64,000 bases of DNA from the NCBI GenBank assembly GCA_023512835.1, contig CM042085.1, positions 4,187,989 through 4,251,988 of the forward strand. The letters are read 5' to 3'. Position numbers and translations under genes: made by a program. Shown piece after piece: positions 48,039 through 59,797 of this stretch. Origin of the DNA: Taxillus chinensis. Taxonomy: Eukaryota > Streptophyta > Magnoliopsida > Santalales > Loranthaceae. The notes beneath the pieces were generated by a model, which saw only the letters and a program-made list of their open reading frames with translations, was not told where the DNA came from and did no database searches. Each line of letters opens with the position of its first letter. Within the stretch, counting starts at the first letter, position 1.

Positions 48039-48505
48039 GACGTAGAATGCTCCATTGTTTATTCAAATAATTCCCCAATGGTCTTTTACTGCCGTGGAGC
48101 TTTATGAGAAGATAGAAAATGAGTGTTGATAAGATAATATTCATTTTCACCCAAAAAAAAACAAGGAAAGAAAACCATAACATTACAATAGTTAGAAATT
48201 TTAAAACTAAATGCGAGAGATAAGCCGCAAGCATAACAATGCACTGAAAGAGCAACTTTCAAGCCCGCTGTAGAAAATTCATAGCAACTAAATTAGTATC
48301 AGCGAAGTGATCAAAATCTTACAAACAGAAATGACAGTATAGAAGCAAGGGAAAACACAGAAAAATAGTCAACTGGAAATAGGGCGGTAGCCCATACAGT
48401 AATCCTGCCAACTAAACTGGTATCACTAGAGTGACCAATATTGTATTCACAAAAGATAATATTATTTGAGCAAATGCAGAACAATCCCCCATGGTTCCGA
48501 ACAAC

Positions 48506-50520
48506 CTAGGCACCATTTTCTGCTGAAGTATTCAGGGTCGCAAGTTTTGCAATCAGTGCATCTATGATTCCTTTAAGCGCTGGAGCACTTGCCCTGCACC
48601 TCTCATCAACAAAGCAAGACCTACCTTCATCAGCAGCTTTGCAAAGCTGTGGATCCAACGGCACTTTTCCAAGGAATGGGACCTGCATTTCGTCGCACAT
48701 CTTGGCTGCACCGCCACCACTATTGTCAAACACTTCACTGCAAGCAACCAGGCTCAGCAACTCTGGGGCTTTCTCTCTCAGAGACTCTAAGACCCATTCC
48801 GTCACATCTTGCTGTTCTCCTGTTTCCGTTGCCTTCTTGAACCTGAAATCTGCCAAAGGTTGTGACAGGCCACTCATATTCTCGACCACGCCAAGAACCT
48901 GAATCCCAACTTTTCGACAGAAGGTCACTTCTTTGCGCACATCAATCAGAGAAACTTGCTGAGGGGTAGTGACTATGATTGCACCATCCATTCCAGTTGC
49001 CTGGAGATATTGGGCAATCGAGATGTGCTCATCAGATGTCCCTGGTGGAGCGTCCACCACAAGAAAATCGAGCTCTTCCCAGTACACTTCCTTCAAGAAA
49101 TTCTTGATCATCCCGTTCTTGCGAGGCCCCCTCCATATGAGAGCTTCATCTGGGTTTTCAATTAGGAATCCCACCGACATGACCCCGAGATTGGAGTCAA
49201 CATAGACAGGAGACCAACCAAGGTTGCTGTGGCGGATCTCTTGACCTTCCAGACCAAGCATTTTTGGGATGCTTGGACCACAAATGTCAATGTCGAGGAG
49301 GCCAACCTGGTAATCCTTAGCTGCTAGGGCATATGAGAGTTGGGCAGAGAATGTGCTCTTTCCAACCCCGCCTTTACCAGACAGAACTAGTATTTTATGC
49401 CTAACAGTAGCCATTCGCTCCGCAATTGCAACCAAGTCTGCAAAAAGGAAGGCAAAGGAAGATAAGAGACATTACTGCTTCCACACAGCTAAAATAGTAA
49501 ATACAACAACACATCACACTCGATGCTAAAGTGTGCATGCTGCATTAAAAAAAATCTACGTTAAAAAATCATCATTCCCTAATCACATGTGCTGAACAGG
49601 CATAAATGAGTTCAAGAACAAATGTTACAAGCGGAAGCAGAATACTCCCAGAAAGTTCAACAACCACACCCTAAATCTAGTAAATAAATAACTTTGTTGT
49701 TCTAGGAATGCCCAATAGCTTGGTCGTTGCGTCAATGGAACTCTTCCCTACCCCTCGTTTGCAAACATTTGAAGTAGCAAAGACTATATCTGAGCAACAT
49801 GGCGAGTAAAAAATTATCGGTACAACGTACAAGTTCTATCGACAAGAAATAATTGCCTGAGCCCAAAACCCAAAAAAAAAATCATTGGAAAGCGAGCACA
49901 AAATCAAGCAATGGCAATACCAAAATGAGTAGCTGAAATGACTCAACGAGAAATTTTGAGTTAACCTGCAAAGAAACGTATAATAACCCTAAACCATAAA
50001 ATAAAACAAAAACAGCCAATTAACTTGCTTATTGCAATTCATAATGACAAGAGGAAATAAATGTGCAGTAATTACATATAATAAGCTTCTAGTTCCTCAA
50101 TTTTTAGGAGTGGGAATTTTTGCTGAAACAACACACAATCACCATGTTGTAGGGGCTTAATTTGTTTTCTTAGAGCTATGAGAATTCAATACCAGAGAGA
50201 GAGAGAGAGAGAGAGAGACCTGGGTCAGGGCCTTTAGGGGCAGTGGCACAAACTTGTTGGTTAGGGCATCCTTCGCATGCATCAGATTTTCCGGCGGACT
50301 CGGATTGAGGACCTGGGCAATCTGATTGGACCAAACCATGCACAACCGACCAAAATATTACAAAATTTATACACCGTAAACCCCACCAAAAAAAAAAACC
50401 TAAAAAAACACACCCTAATATGTTAATTCGAATCCTAGAAAATGGATTTTTTTAAGGTTCCATACGTTCGTTGGCGCCCACGGGAATTTGATCGTTGCTG
50501 CTGCCGCTGCCGTTCTTCAT
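48506..50520 (-). CDS. NBP35: Cytosolic Fe-S cluster assembly scaffold NBP35
   Basis: Three coding exons, high to low: 50520-50466, 50321-50220, 49437-48506, giving 362 residues. NBP35 is a Mrp/Nbp35-type deviant P-loop NTPase that builds 4Fe-4S clusters for cytosolic and nuclear proteins. The N-terminal cluster motif C-x13-C-x2-C-x5-C falls at residues 20, 34, 37 and 43. The P-loop GKGGVGKS is at 73-80, followed by [20 protein letters not shown] and [15 protein letters not shown]. The C-terminal CPxC motif of yeast and animal NBP35 is absent: the same site reads NMSGLSQPL, as in plant homologues. The donor of the second intron lies directly in a CT microsatellite (gtctctctct). The short first exon [18 protein letters not shown] was chosen because its donor phase and downstream [15 protein letters not shown] fit exactly. 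Confidence 0.95.
50193..50218. repeat. (GA)n microsatellite at an NBP35 5' splice site
   Basis: About 26 bp of GA repeats on the plus strand. On the coding strand it is the CT run beginning at the GT of the second intron's donor. Confidence 0.95.
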
Positions 50521-50793
50521 GGCGGCGTATCTGCCGCTTCCGCTCCTGCCTCCTCCTTTTACAGAGAAAAGTCACGGAGAGGATGATTGTTGGTCTACGT
50601 TACTACGACGTCGTATGACATCCCGTTACATGGATTTATAGCCGTCCGATTAAGCGAACCTCCCCTTAACGTGAGAACTGCGTTAATAGCCGTTCGATTA
50701 AGATAGCCAAATAATGACCATCGATTGTTGGTCTTCCCTCTCTCGCTCTGAAGCGATTGGCAGTGGCGGCTAGGGCTGTTGCACCCGGAGTAG
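50521..50793. promoter_or_regulatory. Putative bidirectional promoter region
   Basis: About 270-300 bp between the NBP35 start and a divergent plus-strand frame. Contains paired short repeats: tagccgtccgattaag at ~50640 and tagccgttcgattaag at ~50688, and gattgttggtct at ~50584 and ~50724. Shared regulation is inference. Confidence 0.4.
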
Positions 50794-50820
50794 GTGTCGG
50801 CGTTGGGCGTTGGAAGCCAA

Positions 50821-51144
50821 ATGAAGATGAAGCAAGCCCTAAGAACCCAAGTCACCAATCCATGTTCCCCGCAACGCTTCAAAGAAATCGTTTCTGATGT
50901 GGTCTTTGCCTCGTCTCCGTCCTCGATTCCTTCGACGCAGGTCTCACTCAACAGTCGGTACGAGCTTCATGCCGCTTCTCCACCGGAGATCTCATCTTCT
51001 ACACCACCAACCCTAGAAATCCAGGACTTGGTTCCCGATACCCCATTTCAGGATCAGAAACCCAATTGCAGTGGTGGTCTTGGAGTGGAGGATGACACGA
51101 GCGAGCCGAATAAAGATGAAGCCCCAGGTATGGATCATGGATGA
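50821..51144 (+). CDS. Hypothetical protein, first exon or short ORF
   Basis: An open frame starting MKMKQALRTQVTNPC (an in-frame ATG also lies at 50794). It has a Ser/Pro-rich, acidic composition, with SPQRFKEIVSDVVFASSPSS, then SSSTPPTLEIQDLVPDTPF. The composition looks coding and the position, divergent from NBP35, suggests a genuine 5' exon. A possible donor (ccag|gtatgg) is at 51127. A candidate last exon near 52915-52973 follows a tttctgcag acceptor, ending QILFK-stop in one frame. The chain between them is not established. I recognise no domain and do not assign a function. Confidence 0.35.
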   Translation: MKMKQALRTQVTNPCSPQRFKEIVSDVVFASSPSSIPSTQVSLNSRYELHAASPPEISSSTPPTLEIQDLVPDTPFQDQKPNCSGGLGVEDDTSEPNKDEAPGMDHG

Positions 51145-53390
51145 AACCCTTGAGTTCTCTGGTACCGTACAGAGAGCATGGATGTTGACCCCTGTGTGTA
51201 TTCTTTCCCTAGCAATAAAATTAAATACAGTAGCTAACAGTGTAGGCACATGCAGTGTTCATTCGGAATTTTCGTTTGATTGAATTGAAGAAAAAAAAGC
51301 GGTTTCTAGAAGGATAAACATTCTGCATATTGTGTTAGTGAATTTTCGTTTGCTTATTCCATCTCCATTGAATCAATACTGGCCTCATCTGATGAAATTG
51401 AAACCATCATTTTGCATGAGATCCATGCAGCGATGTGTATTTACGTATAAACTACTCTTTTCTTTGCTGTCATCGATGTGTTTTTCTTTTTCTTTTCTTT
51501 TCTTTTTTTCTTTTTGAGCTTTCGTAGGCTTCTTTTGTGGTCAAATTTTCACCATTCCTCGCTTCAATTCCATAAGGTGCCTCGTTTTCTATTTCCCATT
51601 TCAAGCTTTGTTTGCTACGCCACCATCATCCTATACTGTTTGTATAGTTATTTTTCTTAGTTTAAAAAAAAAAAAAAATTAAAACTACACTTTTCAAACT
51701 CTTTCGTTATAACAAAAAATTTAACATTAATAAATAAGCCTTTTAAAATTTAACTAAATACTATTCAGCCTCTATTTATTAAAATATTATATTTTTCTCT
51801 CACTATATTTACTTTTTTATTTCTTTTTAATTTTTTCACATTTACTTTTTCATTTAAAAGAATATATAAATATTTAAAAAGTAATATTTTAATTGATAAA
51901 ATGATTAAAATAGAAAGATTAAAAAGGTGATTAAGTGTCACAAGGAAAATAAATATCTAATTATTATTTTTAAGAGTGAATTACAACTCAGCAGCTTAAT
52001 GGTTCCGTTAAATGTGCACGCTAATTATTATTTTTTATAATTCCAACTCAGCACCTACACAAATTTATAGTTAACAAATGCCAAAAGCCACAGCTCCTTA
52101 AGGTCACGAGGAATAATATCTTTTTTTTTTTTTATATAATTCTAACTCAGCACCTTAATGGTTCCCACCATTTTTTTTAGCAAGAAAGGGAGGAATGTGA
52201 AGAGGAAACAGAACAGAAGAAGCATAATCATGACTTCCTTGTATAACCCTTCGGAGGAGTCTTAAGTTTTTTGCCCCTTTTTTTTTTGGGTGGGGGAAGA
52301 ACTCAACATGAAATTATATAAGATAACTATTGTTTTATCAATGTTACAGTTCTCCCATTTGGTGTTATTAACATGGTGTGGTTGTTTTCTTTGCTATCGA
52401 TGCTGATTTGTCATTTTGTTAGCTTGGGCAGGTGGGCTATTGTATGTCTTGTTCAAACGAACCTGATAATCGTGCCTATTCTAAGCGGTAATATAGTGGG
52501 CCACTCTAATGGACCTAAAGAGGGCAACCACGCTGGCTGGCTTTTGTGACAGTGAAGACCACCTTCATGTTGGCTTTTCGTGAAGGTAAGCAGGCTTTTC
52601 TTATCTTTTCCATGATCAACTAACAAATACATATTCGACTGAAAGAACCAGGTCTGTGATCTTAGAAGACTTTTTTTAAGTTTACGCATTATTAGTTAGA
52701 GTAACACGCTCAACATCAATATTCACAAAACCCACATTCACCGGCTGCTTTTTTCATGCAACCTTTAGTCACCGAAGTTCCACTACCTTAAATGACAATG
52801 GCTACCGTAAAATACAACATACTGTGCAAAATGCACAATTCAAAAAAAAATTAGAAGTTGGCTTAAAACTTCGGTGGTTAATTTAGTAACACCTATTTTC
52901 TGCAGGAAGTTCCAGTATTCCTTGCAAGAAAGGATAAGGAGATATGAGCCAACAGAACAGATCCTGTTCAAGTAAGATCATGATAGAACGCTGCTTGGTG
53001 TTCACTTATAAAAATCGTGTTTTGTTTGCCAGTGTTCGTGATTTTTGGATGTAAATGCAGACATTTTTCTAGCGAATTTTTATGGATTGATTTTTCTAGT
53101 GCCATTGTCTGCCTCCATTTCACTCACCCTTCAATTGGAATTTGGTGTCAAGTTGGCTGAAACATAATAGACATAAACGCACGAGATGATACCATACTAA
53201 TATATTTATGTAATTTAGGTCCACAGGAACAATGTAGTAGCAAATACCTTGACACCACATTATAAAGTTATTCTTACCAAAAAAAACAAAAAAAAACAGC
53301 CATTTTTCCACGACACAGCAGTCTGGGGCATCATCTATCCCACAGATGTAATTCAGAAGCATGCCTGCAAGGACCTAGCTTGTGCTATCG
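51145..53390. other. Intergenic or intronic DNA downstream of the hypothetical exon
   Basis: Contains a T/C-rich run (51478-51520), the MITE-like block at 51680-51930, a direct repeat of attc[ct]aactcagcacc near 52040 and 52140, and the 52960-53040 segment related to 9766-9860. No clear gene. Confidence 0.4.
51680..51950. mobile_element. AT-rich MITE-like block, family A
   Basis: Strongly similar over at least 130 bp to 46199-46330 (same order of tattaaaatattatattttt, tttactttttcatttaaaag and aatatttaaaaagtaatatt). Dispersed repeat, non-coding. Confidence 0.6.
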
Positions 53391-53396
53391 CTTGGG

Positions 53397-53952
53397 TCAC
53401 ATTTTCAGCCACTTCGGCTTTACAGCTTTCTTGTTTTCTCTAGGCTTCGATACATGAGGAACATGGGATGAAACTGCTACAACGGGTTCAGGTTCGGATT
53501 GTTTAATAGGCTCTGCCAACTCGGGAATGAGTTCCATACCTTTCAAAGACATGACATCATCTTTAAGAAGAGGGCCGGGAGGAACAGATGTACCGACATT
53601 GCCTGAAGATGCCACAAATTATGATTATACGTGCACTAATAATTCTCTACTAATTGCCACCAAACACTACGAAAAATGCTCAATAATGTTGAATGTACAT
53701 ACAGAACACCTAAGAGCATCTCCAACAATAATATGCATTTTATCTTCACATTAGAGAATTTTTTATTTGTGAAGAGTGTTTTTTTGCTTCTAACTCCAAC
53801 AACACTCTTCATTTCAACTTTATTTGTATTAAAATAATAAATTTTATTATATTTTTAATATAATAAAACTTTAATTTGGAGAGAAGGAGAGAGAGGAAAA
53901 AGAAAATAATAAATATTAAAATAATATGTGAAGAATGAATATTTTATTTTTT

Positions 53953-53984
<32 letters not shown>

Positions 53985-54008
53985 GGGGTTTAAGTAGAAT
54001 TTTTTTTT

Positions 54009-54042
<34 letters not shown>

Positions 54043-56495
54043 TAATTGGTGTATTTTTTTTTTTTTTTTTAAAATTAAATTATATTTTTTTTTTTTTTTT
54101 TTTTTTGTTTATAGCGTCCATGAACCATCAGTTTCTTAAAAATGTCACCTCATCATCTAAGGGTTGCAATCATTGTCGGAGGTACATGACTACATGTAGA
54201 CTTATTGATACGTCACATGCTTATGCTCAGGAGAAGCAAATTTTTAAATAAACCATTGGATTATGGATTTGTATTTCCTTTTAATTTGGTTTGTAGTTTG
54301 ATGACAATATGATCGTATTTCGAATTGAATTAATGTGTGCTATGGTAACAATAAGATTATATGGTGTGCTAATTGTAATTGAATTAATGTTTTATGAATC
54401 ATGGACTTTCTTATTTTTATTGAAGTTTGTGATGTTGTTTTCCCACTTAAATTTATGAAGAATAATTTAAAATATAAAAAAAAATGTGTTTTAACTTTTA
54501 CCAAAAACTGTGTTTTAACTTTTACCGTCTAGAGTCTAGACACTAGATGGTTCCTCGGCGGTCTCTCTCCCATCTTTTACAACCTTGAGTTTAACCCGCA
54601 ATACAGTGGGAGAATTATGGAGCAATGTTTTTACATACCTTTGGCTAGATCAAACGCAAAGTATAAAACGGCACCAGGTACAAAGCCTGCAGAGTAAAAA
54701 TCTTGTGAAGTATCCTTTATCTGCTTCTTGGGTGGTGTAGTATCTGATGCAAATACAACAGATTCATCTCATTAGCATCAGAGATCTTCATGCCCTTCAG
54801 ATGTGCCTCAGACAGTACTACATGACAATTTTAATTGTATGTGAAAAAACTACACACGCACGTACATAAATAGAATGGCAGCTCTGGCTTAACTACTTGG
54901 TTGAGAAGATCAAGTAAACTCTTGATCGTCTCTGATGGGTGAAAAGTGCTCTCCAGTGTGTGATTATCAGGAAAACGAACCCTGATGACAGCCTGCAAAT
55001 GACAAATCACAAGAACTTAATAAAAGTGGATGAACCATGTGCATCTGCGATTTTCAATACTCCTGCAAACGGATTAAAAAACACCTAAAAAGGAAATGTT
55101 ATACACTGAAAAGACAAAACACCACCTTTGTCAATCTTGACCTGGAAGCAGCCAGCTCTGCATCTCGAATTTTCTGTGTCTTCAAGTATTTATCTATTAG
55201 TAATTTCCATTTGATGGCACCAAAATAACTAGTTAATATATATTCAACTAGGCACTTTTAAAAATTAATTTGAATTGTAGTTTATACTGAAAATAAATAG
55301 AGAGAAAAACATGGCTTCCATTTGTTGCCTGCTTATAATAAATAACACATGAGCAAGCCTCCGAACTAAGCTCTTCTACAAAAACATGCATGATCACTAC
55401 CAATCCAGCATATCTATTATGTGGTTGAAATTAAAATATCAGTTCCTTCCAAAACCTCCATTGAATGTATCACTTTTTTCCCGTTACAATTTTTTATTCC
55501 TAAACATGGAAGGTGACAATATACCTTCTTTCTTTGTTGCCATCACTCGATAATAGTCCTCTGCAGTGAAGTCATATAAGTCATCAGGCCCCTCTGCAAA
55601 AGTCACACACATTCACAAATCTCAGGAGATGTTTCTTTGGAGAAAAATAATCAGAGACAACATAATTGAGCTGTGGTGAGAAATTAAAATTTAAAGCAAT
55701 TCTCACCATCATTAGGAACTTCATTAGCTGTCACAGGAGTGACAGAACAAATCGTTTCAAAAACCCGAATTTCTCGCCCGTATTTTTGTTTTGCAGCATC
55801 ATATTTGGCCTGAGATCACCATCTAAAAAAATTCAAAACAAGAATAACAAAAGGAAGAAGAACAACTGAAACAGACAACAGATTTAGAACAGCCACATTA
55901 CATTTGAATTGAAAAACATATATAAATAAATAAATAAATAAAGGGATCTTCTTACGCCCTCTAGACTTCATGAAAAAAATATAGTAAGAGTAGCTCAGAA
56001 CCATTTATTTCAATAACCTGCCTGGGCGTTTTCAAAACAGCACCCTTCCGAAAAATAAATGAGCATCAGGACCCAAATTTGAAAAGCATAGCAACCCTCA
56101 GCAAATTTTTAGTGCACGAGTGGTTCGAGAACGATCAATCAAAACATTATCGAAAAAAATGATGTTTCTCCAACATGTCAGGATAAGCAAATCAAACCTG
56201 TGCGCACCGAACACAGACAAGAAAAAAACGATTCTAGATAGAGAGCACCACATGTAAGTTGACGATATCATAATTCCAAACACCACAACGTTAGATCAGC
56301 AAATCAACAAAAGCGTGATCGAAGTCATCGAATCTCGAAATAGAGAATCGCAAGACTGATAAACGCATACATACATATATATACAGAGAGAGGGGGAGAG
56401 AGAGAGACCTTGGCTACTGCGTACGCGTCCATAGAATAGAGGGTGTAGAATCGCGTTCTCTTGCAGGGCGGTGAATTAGAATAGTCGATTGTCAT
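53397..56495 (-). CDS. PUX1: Plant UBX domain-containing protein 1 (CDC48 regulator)
   Basis: Seven exons, high to low: 56495-56409, 55809-55707, 55593-55525, 55193-55126, 54992-54866, 54743-54639, 53602-53397. All junctions are GT..AG and the frame is 254 residues, close to Arabidopsis PUX1. PUX1 binds the AAA-ATPase CDC48 and promotes disassembly of its hexamer. Visible parts are an N-terminal CKRTR basic start, YDAAKQKYGREIRVFET (about 32-48), YDFTAEDYYRVMATKK (about 70-85), and the UBX domain at ~110-187 with VIRVRFPDNHTLESTFHPSE and the FYLYTTPPKKQIKD loop. The C-terminal tail ends KPKWLKM, as in homologues. The ATG at 56495 gives MTIDYSNSPPCKRTRF; upstream in-frame codons contain no ATG. 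The first donor merges with a CT repeat. The last intron (53603-54638) carries a MITE-like insertion and long T-runs. Confidence 0.94.
53710..54115. mobile_element. MITE-like insertion with long T-tracts in PUX1 intron 6
   Basis: Begins with agagcatctccaacaataat, a phrase typical of a widespread plant MITE class, followed by a related gctictaactccaacaacac-type phrase near 53795. It ends in several T-runs of 15-30 bases (53958-54105). Boundaries and target duplication are uncertain. Confidence 0.45.
56384..56408. repeat. (GA)n tract at the PUX1 intron 1 donor
   Basis: gagagaggggg-agagagagag on the plus strand. On the coding strand the donor reads gtctctctctctccccctct, so the splice site is part of the repeat. 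Confidence 0.9.
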
Positions 56496-56519
56496 GAGTG
56501 ATGCCCCCGTCACCCTCCT

Positions 56520-59500
56520 CGCCTTGCTTTAGGATGTATTTATTTATTTGTTTGTTTATTTTGAAAGATAAAAAAGAAACTTTATGAAATCATAATATCA
56601 ATTTCAAAATTAGTTTTGCCAAAAAAAATACATTTTAAATTTTAATACACTAGCAGTTTTTCTATATACGCTTATTTTTTTTTATTTACAAAGTATAAAA
56701 AAAATAAAAAAAAAATTATAAAATTATTCCCAAAACATAAACTTTATATTTAACTTTTTCTAAATGTATTAGAAAGCACCGTTCATTTCTTATAATTATT
56801 AAATTATATATAAAAAAAATTCCCTCCGTATATTTTTCATAATTTTTATTTTTATTTCATATCAAATTATAAATAATTATTATTAAATAAGAAATAGTTT
56901 AAACTATTATTTTAACTATATAAGGAGTAATTAATGAAATCTACTTTGATGTATATTTATATAAAAAAAACAAAAAATAGTTTAACTATATAAAAGTAAA
57001 TAAAATAAGTGGGTATATGTTGTGACTATCCTTGTATTTAATATACTTTGATATTGTTTACATTTTGTTAACTTTCATGACCCAAAAAGGTGTATGCGAA
57101 AATTTACTTATGTTTCATGTCCCTGCTTCATTAATTACTTGTGGATAAAATTTATATCAAAATTAAAACCAACACATGCTCTTTATTTTATTTGGATAAT
57201 ATTTTTATTCATATCATACTTCAATTCTAACACTTATTTATATCTTATTTAAATAATACTTTTTATTTAAAATTAACCTTTTATATTTTTTTTATTAATA
57301 CACATGAAAAGAATAATAGAAGTGAACAAATAACAAAATTATAATATTAAATGAAGATTAACTTTGTTGTTCTTCACGAATAAAAAAATACTTGTGTTTA
57401 CTTTTCGTGTAATAACAATTAGTATAGTATTATTTAACTATCTATTTGTAAGTAATAAAATGTATATTAAAGTTATTCTAAATAAGATCACTTCCTTATT
57501 TGCTTAATGATTTTCAACACTTTACTAGTGTGCACCATTATACTTATGTTAAAGAACCTTACTTAAAGCTTTGTCATTCACATAGATTAATTTAAAATGA
57601 ACTAATAAGAATCTTTCGCTCACCAATACTACCCTAAAAAAACAATCTCATAGGTTCGGTAGACTCTCATGACAAGTATATCATAACGTTCCTTAAAGAA
57701 ATATACCTATCATCTTTTTAAGGGGCAAAATCAATGCATTTAATTTAAACTTGCTTGTTATGGTCTCGTTCATGTTAATTAACTCTCAACATTGTGATAA
57801 GCACCTTATTACCTGCATCAAACATATATTCAATCTTTATGTAAAATAACATACTAAATGTAAAAAAAAAACTATACAAATGGATTAAATCTCATTTACT
57901 CATTTATATATTTGAAATGACCCATTTTAAAATAAAGTATACATACCAACTTATAGTATTCATTTAAATCCCAATGACATTGCATGTATCATACATTCAT
58001 GAACTATTTGCTAAAACACTCGTGCAACTATACAAAACAAAAGAATAACACATGACTATGTTGGTCAGCTCATTATACATTATTAGTTATACCCTAAAAT
58101 TTGCAACAACTACTAAAATGATACCCAAATCATATGTCAATTTCATGAAAAAAACAATATAACATATGAAATGTTGAAACTAACAAGTAAATTAAAATCC
58201 CCCAACAATAAACTTATATGCTATTTCAATTATATTCAAGCTTATGACATCCAAATGGTCAAATGGCGAGTATTTCATAAATACAAGGGATGATGAATAA
58301 CTAAATAAAGTTATATTTATTATGAAGTCATAGTTGAATGAAGTTTTTTATTATTATAATTATTAATTACTTTATTTTATTTAATAATCTAGTCAGAATT
58401 AATTGTTCTTATTTTATTTTATTTTTCAAAAGCTATTTATGCATGAATGGGAAAAAAATAGTCCAAGGTTTATAAAAGGCAAACCATTATTTATCAAAGT
58501 TTTTGTAAACCGTTGGCTTTGCACCCTCATATGTTGATTCAATATATGATGCGTTAAATGAGAGGATATTAGCTGATTATTTTGTATTTCAATTGAGAAT
58601 ATTAAGATTTTAAGAACATTAACATTAAAATAGTAATGGTTATCTTCAATTTTTGATAGAAATTGTATTTTTTATAACTAAAGAAGTTATTATATTTAAT
58701 CTTAATTGGATTCATCAAAATAATAATATAATATGACGGGTATAAGAGAGATATAAGAGAAAATAAAGAAGGAAAAAATAAAATACTAACATAAAGTTCT
58801 GATGAATTAATTTTTTTAAATTTAAAGAATTATACCAAATCACTATCCGCATGTAATCACAAACAAATTAATTAAACTAATCAAATTAGATGCAATTGTA
58901 TTTCTTTTACACTAATCAAATTATATATTTAAATGTGTCAATAGCTAATTCAATATAATTACATTTCATCATTGATTAAATTATACATTTAAATATAATA
59001 ATGGCTAATTATATTTCAAAGCTTTAATTTTTTTTAATTATGAGTATTTAAATAAATAATTAAATTATTATTATGCATACAAAATACAATAATAATGATC
59101 CATTCCATTATTATTTCAAGGGCAATCAAGGACGTGTTCAATGTAATTGTTTATCAAATTTTAAAATGATGGGTTCCGGGTGAATATATTTTAATTTAAT
59201 AATAATATCAGTTTAAAATTATTTTTAAAAACGTCAACTTACATTTTTTTTAAAAAATTTATATTTATTTTATCAGAAGAATCAAATATTTTTTATTTTT
59301 ATTTTGTTATTTGAACATACTATTTTTTTTTTCAAATTTATTTAGGACTTTTTTTTAAATATATTTTTTGAAAAACACATGAATTTTTCAACAAAACAAA
59401 AAATAATTTTAAATTATAATTCAATAGTTTTAAGAAAACAAAAGAAATGAAAACTTATTAAAGTCCAATATTATCTTCATTTCCTCAATTTCATAAACGG

Positions 59501-59600
59501 TTTTATATTTTAATCACAAACAATTTTTTTATTCCGGATCGATTTCAAGTTTTGTAATCATTAGTCACCATCGATTATCGGGTCGGGTCATTAGCACAGG
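56520..59600. other. AT-rich intergenic region between PUX1 and AUG6
   Basis: No gene recognised in ~3 kb. It contains MITE-like blocks (about 56640-57000, 57170-57480 and 58610-58810) and many homopolymer runs. Directly upstream of 59600 the composition becomes GC-richer, marking the AUG6 promoter. Confidence 0.5.
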
Positions 59601-59686
59601 CAGGAAGCCAGTAACTTCTCAAGGACCTGCGTTTGAAAAATGATCCAACAAAATTGAGGGAGAAGAAACTAACGCGTGCGAGAGCG

Positions 59687-59689
<3 letters not shown>

Positions 59690-59722
<33 letters not shown>
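59690..59722. repeat. (GA)n microsatellite in the AUG6 leader
   Basis: About 32 bp of GA repeats ~75 bp before the AUG6 start codon, within a purine-rich leader (59690-59830). GA repeats here may act as GAGA-type elements bound by BPC factors; that role is inference. Confidence 0.9.
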
Positions 59723-59724
<2 letters not shown>

Positions 59725-59797
59725 CAGCAATGGCGGACAAGAGAGTGGAAATCGGAGGACTGTAGAGAGAGAAAGCAGAAATTTAGAGAGAGAGGTG

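Larger units (their letters stand above)
43822..48480. other. Intergenic region between prohibitin and NBP35 genes
   Basis: 43.8-45.3 kb has unspliced-transcript-like composition and one plausible acceptor (ccttgcag at ~45041), possibly belonging to a 3' UTR. After 45.3 kb it is AT-rich and contains MITE-like blocks (46080-46400 and ~46640-46880) and a short GC-richer patch (47775-47950). No gene recognised. Confidence 0.45.

Noticed and set aside
48564..49205. Plus-strand frames opposite NBP35
   Set aside because: Antisense shadows of a conserved protein-coding exon.
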